From assembly GCA_964537285.1 (NCBI GenBank), contig CAZHZT010000173.1, positions 1-9,278 on the forward strand: 9,278 nucleotides of DNA, read 5' to 3'. The notes under the pieces were generated by a model. It made no database searches. It had not been told where the DNA came from and saw nothing but the letters and a program-made list of their open reading frames with translations. This DNA is from CAZHZT01 sp964537285 (lineage in GTDB: Bacteria; Bacteroidota; Bacteroidia; Chitinophagales; Saprospiraceae). Made by a program: the position numbers and the translations under genes. Shown one piece after another: positions 6,205-9,278 of the stretch. How positions within the stretch are numbered: position 1 is the stretch's first letter; each line of letters begins with the position of its first letter.

Positions 6205-6681
6205 GGTTCTGGATGATTTCATTTTGTCGAAATTAATTTGGGAAGCCCTCAAGGCAGGCCTGATCTTTTTCTCTTTTCTCCAAATCCTTCTGGGGAAAAG
6301 ATTATTCTATCTAATTTCTTCCGTTTAGCAAGTAGCCTCAATATCGTCAACTTAAGCTCGTTATAGCCCGGCACTTCAGTGCCGGGGAAATAATTGTCAG
6401 GCTGGGCTTTAGCCCTTTTGCTATTAATGGGCTAAAGCCCTGGTAAATCTTAATATATCACCTGGCGCTAAAGCGCCAGGCAAAGAAAAAGCTTAAGTTA
6501 ACGACATTGAGCGGTAGCCCAAAACACAAGAGCTATAGCTTATGATGTGCTTCCGCTACGCGGAAGTTGGTCTCTATATCTTATAACCCTGGGAGAACCC
6601 AGGGCTACGATCAGACAGGCCTAACGGCCTGCTTTAAGGGCTTCCGAAATTAATTTCGACCAAATGAAATCATCCAAAACC
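6205..6681. mobile_element. family I MITE-like element, long copy with nested palindromes
   Basis: This 477-bp noncoding element begins GGTTCTGGATGATT and its opposite strand begins GGTTTTGGATGATT. The ends are inverted over 46 bases (6205-6250 with 6636-6681, three mismatches). It is flanked by the perfect 8-bp duplication ATAAAAGC (6197-6204 and 6682-6689). The right 97 bases (6585-6681) match, in reverse complement, 9182-9278 with six differences. Inside are the hairpins CCCTGGG / CCCAGGG (6587-6593, 6598-6604), CAGGCC / GGCCTG (6616-6621, 6626-6631) and CTTCCGC / GCGGAAG (6550-6556, 6560-6566), plus the block at 6337-6511. The left-end hairpin has collapsed relative to the right. No transposase is present; it would need one in trans. 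Confidence 0.88.
6337..6511. repeat. REP-like palindrome cluster nested inside the mobile element
   Basis: A 22-bp inverted repeat with two mismatches (6337-6358 and 6490-6511, containing CAACTTAAGCT) encloses three perfect GC-rich hairpins: CCCGGCACT / AGTGCCGGG (6367-6375, 6378-6386), GGGCTTTAGCCC / GGGCTAAAGCCC (6404-6415, 6429-6440) and CCTGGCGCT / AGCGCCAGG (6461-6469, 6472-6480). Such short GC-rich palindromes resemble REP sequences handled by TnpA-REP (RAYT) transposases, but no such gene is present here. The block may be a second element inserted in the first. Confidence 0.7.
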
Positions 6682-6730
6682 ATAAAAGCGATAGGTGGGC
6701 GAGCCCACCTATCGCTTTTATTTTGTGCAA
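6682..6730 (+). terminator. right part of the split palindrome; displaced terminator of the DUF4249-like gene
   Basis: Bases 6682-6700 are the exact complement of 6703-6721 (19-bp arms, GA centre). The GC-rich core, GATAGGTGGGC against GCCCACCTATC, is followed by GCTTTTATTTT, a good intrinsic-terminator form on the plus strand. The outer arm, 6713-6730, is the exact complement of 6188-6205 on the other side of the mobile element. Joining 6188-6204 to 6690-6730 recreates a perfect palindrome with 28-bp arms directly behind the lipoprotein gene. Confidence 0.75.
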
Positions 6731-6773
6731 ATACTAAGCAATTCGTGACAAAAAGTCATGAAATGGCAGTCCT

Positions 6774-6790
6774 TTGGCATGAAAATTCAC
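6774..6790 (+). promoter_or_regulatory. weak sigma-54-like site far upstream of dnaK
   Basis: TTGGCATGAAAATTCAC resembles the -24 half of a sigma-54 promoter (TTGGCACG). At the -12 position it has CA where GC is expected, so it is incomplete. A short inverted repeat, TGAC AAAAA GTCA (6746-6758), and a second TGGCA (6764-6768) lie just upstream. Low confidence. Confidence 0.2.
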
Positions 6791-6837
6791 TAAATGTCAT
6801 TTATTTTCTAAGAAAACGGTGCTTCGAGGCATTGGCA

Positions 6838-6888
6838 TATAGATTGATCTATAGTAGTCGAAATTAACTTTTGAACAATCATTCAAAA
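6838..6888 (+). promoter_or_regulatory. candidate dnaK promoter with two inverted repeats
   Basis: TTG (6844-6846), an 18-base spacer and TAACTTTTG (6865-6873) approximate the Bacteroidota TTTG / TANNTTTG promoter with one extra T. Two inverted repeats overlap it: TATAGAT / ATCTATA (6838-6844, 6847-6853) and TTTTGAA / TTCAAAA (6869-6875, 6882-6888), which could be operators. CIRCE was looked for and is absent. Without the element at 6893-6998, this promoter would lie about 40 bases before the dnaK ATG. Confidence 0.35.
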
Positions 6889-6892
6889 ACTT

Positions 6893-6998
6893 CGTTCTTT
6901 GACAAATTGTGTGGAACTTCAAAATAATAAGCCTTGAATGCCCTTGTGGCTGAAAGGCTTATTATTTTGAAGTTCCACACAATTTATGTCAAAGAGCT
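6893..6998 (+). mobile_element. family II MITE-like palindromic element, copy 2 (dnaK leader)
   Basis: Arms of 39 and 41 bases (6897-6935 and 6954-6994) are complementary apart from a 2-base insertion (AT) near the right end. The 18-base centre begins GAATGCCC. The element ends are CGTTCTTTGACA and, on the other strand, AGCTCTTTGACA. A perfect 8-bp duplication, AAAAACTT, lies at 6885-6892 and 6999-7006, fixing the boundaries at 106 bp. The arm end at 6994 is 21 bases before the dnaK ATG. Compared with the panB copy, one arm base pair differs on both sides (A-T here, G-C there), so pairing is preserved. Confidence 0.9.
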
Positions 6999-7015
6999 AA
7001 AAACTTAAGATACAA

Positions 7016-8938
7016 ATGAGTAAAATTATCGGAATTGACCTGGGGACAACCAACTCTTGTGTGGCAGTTATGGTGGGAAACGAGCTGGAGGTGATTCCTA
7101 ACGATGAAGGTAAGAGAACTACGCCTTCCATCGTGGCCTTCATGGACAATGGCGAAAGAAAAATTGGAGACCCAGCCAAACGCCAAGCAATTACTAACCC
7201 CGGAAGAACGATCTCTTCGATTAAACGCTATATGGGGCAACGTTTCGGTGAAGTTGGAACTGAAATTGAACGCTCTACCTATAAAGTCGTTAAAGGAAGT
7301 AATGATACGGTAAGAGTCGAAGTAGACGGACGTCAGTACGCCCCACAGGAAATTTCTGCTATGATCCTTCAGAAAATGAAGAAAGTAGCGGAAGATTATC
7401 TTGGTGAAGAAGTTACGGAAGCTGTTATCACAGTGCCAGCTTACTTTAATGATTCCCAACGTCAGGCAACTAAGGAAGCCGGAGATATTGCCGGCTTGAA
7501 AGTTCGTAGAATCGTAAACGAACCTACTGCTGCTGCTTTGGCTTACGGTATGGATAAACGTCATAAAGATATGACCATCGCAGTGTATGACCTTGGCGGT
7601 GGTACTTTTGATATTTCCATTCTCGATCTTTCTGAGATTGATGGTGAAACTATGTTCGAGGTAAAATCAACCAATGGTGATACGCACCTTGGTGGCGATG
7701 ACTTTGACAGAGTGATCATCGACTGGATGGCTGAAGAGTTTAAGAATCAGGAAAATATCGATCTTAGAAAAGATCCAATGGCTTTACAGCGCCTGAAAGA
7801 TGCTGCTGAGAAAGCAAAAATTGAACTGTCTTCTACCAGCGAAACGGAAATTAACCTACCATATATCACAGCTGTTGACGGAGTGCCTAAGCACTTAGTG
7901 TTGAAGCTCTCCAGAGCGCGTTTTGAGAAATTATCTGATGATCTCGTACAGAGAACTTTAGCACCTTGCCGCGAAGCACTTAAAGATGCAGGAATTAATG
8001 CCTCTGAAATTGATGAAATCATCCTGGTTGGGGGTTCTACACGTATTCCTCGAATTCAGCAAGCAGTGGAAGACTTCTTCGGCAAGAAACCTAACAAAGG
8101 GGTTAACCCAGATGAGGTAGTAGCCGTAGGAGCAGGGGTACAAGGTGGTGTATTGAGTGGTGATGTACAGGATGTTCTGCTTCTTGATGTAACTCCACTG
8201 TCGTTAGGTATCGAAACAATGGGAGGCGTTTTCGATGTAGTCATCGAAGCAAACTCAACGATTCCAACCAAAAAATCTAAAGTGTATTCTACCGCTAGTG
8301 ACAATCAGCCTTCTGTAGAAATTCATATTCTGCAAGGGGAACGTCCTATGGCTCGCGATAACCGCCCGGTTGGTAAGTTTGTGCTCGGGGATATTCCACC
8401 AGCACCAAGAGGTGTTCCTCAAATCGAGGTAACTTTTGATATGGATGCGAATGGTATATTAAATGTTTCTGCAAAAGACAAAGGAACAGGCAAAGAACAA
8501 AGCGTCCGAATCGAAGCTTCTACTGGTCTTTCTGAAGAGGAAATTGCCAGAATGAAGGCAGAGGCTGAAGCTAATGCTGAAACGGATCGTCAGGCTCGTG
8601 AAAAAGCAGATAAACTTAATGAAGCGGATGCTTTGATCTTCCAAACAGAAAGCCAACTCAAAGAGTTTGGAGATAAGATTCCTGCCAATAAAAAAGAGGC
8701 GATTGAAAAAGCCCATAATGAGTTGAAAGAAGCTCATAAAACAGGTGACCTTGATCGAATCGAAACAGCTAAGAATACCCTAACGGAAGCTTGGCAACAG
8801 GCTAGTCAGGATATCTATCAAGCTCAGCAGCAAGCCGGAGGCACTGATCCTCAAGGAGGTTCTACCGATGGTCAATCTGCTGGCAGTGCTGATGATGTCA
8901 CTGATGTAGAGTTCGAAGAAGTAGACGATAAGAAATAA
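7016..8938 (+). CDS. dnaK: chaperone protein DnaK (Hsp70)
   Basis: DnaK is the cytoplasmic ATP-driven Hsp70 chaperone that binds exposed hydrophobic segments, working with DnaJ and GrpE. The 640-residue product is complete. The nucleotide-binding domain shows GIDLGTTNSCVAV (6-18), VTVPAYFNDSQRQATK-type block (138-153), VYDLGGGTFDISI (190-202) and ILVGGSTRIPRIQ (336-348). The interdomain linker VLLLDV is at 387-392, followed by the substrate-binding beta domain with DVTPLSLGIETMGG, a helical lid (from about 505), a Gly/Gln/Ser-rich tail, and the acidic end DVEFEEVDDKK. The ATG at 7016 has no Shine-Dalgarno (ACTTAAGATACAA upstream). Neither dnaJ nor grpE is adjacent, so it appears monocistronic. 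Mobile elements abut both its leader and its stop codon. Confidence 0.98.
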   Translation: MSKIIGIDLGTTNSCVAVMVGNELEVIPNDEGKRTTPSIVAFMDNGERKIGDPAKRQAITNPGRTISSIKRYMGQRFGEVGTEIERSTYKVVKGSNDTVRVEVDGRQYAPQEISAMILQKMKKVAEDYLGEEVTEAVITVPAYFNDSQRQATKEAGDIAGLKVRRIVNEPTAAALAYGMDKRHKDMTIAVYDLGGGTFDISILDLSEIDGETMFEVKSTNGDTHLGGDDFDRVIIDWMAEEFKNQENIDLRKDPMALQRLKDAAEKAKIELSSTSETEINLPYITAVDGVPKHLVLKLSRARFEKLSDDLVQRTLAPCREALKDAGINASEIDEIILVGGSTRIPRIQQAVEDFFGKKPNKGVNPDEVVAVGAGVQGGVLSGDVQDVLLLDVTPLSLGIETMGGVFDVVIEANSTIPTKKSKVYSTASDNQPSVEIHILQGERPMARDNRPVGKFVLGDIPPAPRGVPQIEVTFDMDANGILNVSAKDKGTGKEQSVRIEASTGLSEEEIARMKAEAEANAETDRQAREKADKLNEADALIFQTESQLKEFGDKIPANKKEAIEKAHNELKEAHKTGDLDRIETAKNTLTEAWQQASQDIYQAQQQAGGTDPQGGSTDGQSAGSADDVTDVEFEEVDDKK

Positions 8939-8967
8939 CGTTCTTTCACAATTTATGTCAAAGAACT
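8939..8967 (+). mobile_element. internally deleted family II element touching the dnaK stop codon
   Basis: These 29 bases start CGTTCTTT, as the left end of the dnaK-leader copy does, then jump to CACAATTTATGTCAAAG, its right end, including the diagnostic AT insertion. The flanks AGAAATAA (8931-8938, containing the dnaK TAA stop) and GGAAATAA (8968-8975) match at 7 of 8 positions, at the same offset as in the other copies. GTTCTTT and AAAGAAC remain as a 7-bp inverted repeat. Confidence 0.75.
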
Positions 8968-9114
8968 GGAAATAATTACTGATATGGGAAACGGAGAACA
9001 GTTAAGGGAAAAGGAATGAAAACTTCTATCCACTCAAAGTAGTTTCCTTCCTTGTAGTCAGCCTCTGTTCTGCCCTAAGAATACTGATTAACTGTTAATT
9101 TTTATGATATCTTT

Positions 9115-9160
9115 AGGCTCTTGTGAGGAATTTATTTGGTTCTCACAAGGGCTTTTTATT
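9115..9160 (+). terminator. intrinsic terminator downstream of dnaK
   Basis: GCTCTTGTGAG (9117-9127) pairs with CTCACAAGGGC (9142-9152) over 11 positions with one T-G pair and a 14-base loop, followed by TTTTTATTT. It lies about 180 bases behind dnaK; no gene is recognisable in 8968-9114, so it most likely ends a long dnaK 3' UTR, or a small RNA made from that gap. Confidence 0.75.
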
Positions 9161-9181
9161 TAAGTACGTGACCATGTTTTT

Positions 9182-9278
9182 GGCTCTGGGTGATTTCATT
9201 TGGTCGAAATTTATTTGGGAAGTCCTTAAAGCAGGCCGTTAGGCCTGTCTGATCGTAGCCCTGGGTTCTCCCAGGGTT
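9182..9278 (+). mobile_element. family I MITE-like element, 5' part, cut by the window end
   Basis: The element begins GGCTCTGGGTGATT at 9182 and matches the reverse complement of 6585-6681 at 91 of 97 positions, including the hairpins CAGGCC / GGCCTG and CCCTGGG / CCCAGGG. Because the match continues to the last base, the element extends beyond the window and is probably a long copy like 6205-6681. The eight bases before it are ATGTTTTT (9174-9181), the expected target duplication. Confidence 0.85.

Noticed and set aside
6361..6640. Cluster of palindromes considered as a CRISPR array
   Set aside because: The hairpins differ from each other and are unevenly spaced; there is no repeated direct unit and no cas gene.
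6774..6790. Full sigma-54 promoter for dnaK
   Set aside because: The -12 GC is missing and the site is more than 220 bases from the start codon; kept only as a low-confidence note.
6664..6867. 67-codon plus-strand open frame before dnaK
   Set aside because: It begins in the mobile element end and crosses the palindrome and promoter region; no family likeness.
6989..7564. 191-codon minus-strand open frame opposite dnaK
   Set aside because: A shadow of the strongly conserved dnaK coding sequence.
8968..9114. Small gene or RNA between dnaK and its terminator
   Set aside because: Only very short frames (for example ATG at 9016 with a stop within ten codons) and no tRNA-like or other recognisable fold.

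Overview
The window looks like chromosomal DNA from the Bacteroidota/Balneolota/Rhodothermota side of the FCB group. The signs are two lipoproteins with Bacteroidota-style leaders, leaderless-looking start regions with almost no Shine-Dalgarno sequences, and perfect TANNTTTG boxes upstream of both lipoprotein genes. The genus cannot be fixed from the sequence alone.

Layout: 1-63 may hold the first codons of a minus-strand gene that runs off the left edge. tilS (tRNA-Ile lysidine synthetase) is on the minus strand at 293-1624 and is flanked by two copies of a two-hairpin repeat. A small lipoprotein gene (1973-2506, plus) converges on a minus-strand pair, panB (3632-4447, pantothenate pathway) and mltG (2577-3635, endolytic murein transglycosylase), which overlap by 4 bases. 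A 336-residue DUF4249-like lipoprotein (5162-6172, plus) and dnaK (7016-8938, plus) follow. The genes are ordinary housekeeping or envelope genes and do not form one pathway.

The remarkable content is between the genes. Two families of small non-autonomous mobile elements (MITE-like, no transposase) can be delimited to the base by 8-bp target duplications. Family I has ends of the type GGYTCTRGATGATT: copies at 4657-4766 (duplication AAAATTGA) and 6205-6681 (duplication ATAAAAGC), plus a third that begins at 9182 and leaves the window. The 6205-6681 copy has split a 58-bp, fully palindromic terminator that lay behind the DUF4249-like gene; the empty site can be reconstructed exactly. Family II is an almost fully palindromic element of about 105 bp with ends NGYTCTTTGACA. 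Copies lie at 4463-4566, 19 bases before the panB start codon, and at 6893-6998, 21 bases before the dnaK start codon, both in the same orientation relative to the gene. A 29-bp deletion derivative sits directly on the dnaK stop codon (8939-8967). All three have matching 8-bp flanks (6/8, 8/8 and 7/8). The family II ends resemble rRNA boxA antitermination sites.

No transposase, CRISPR array, tRNA, rRNA or defence system was found in the window.
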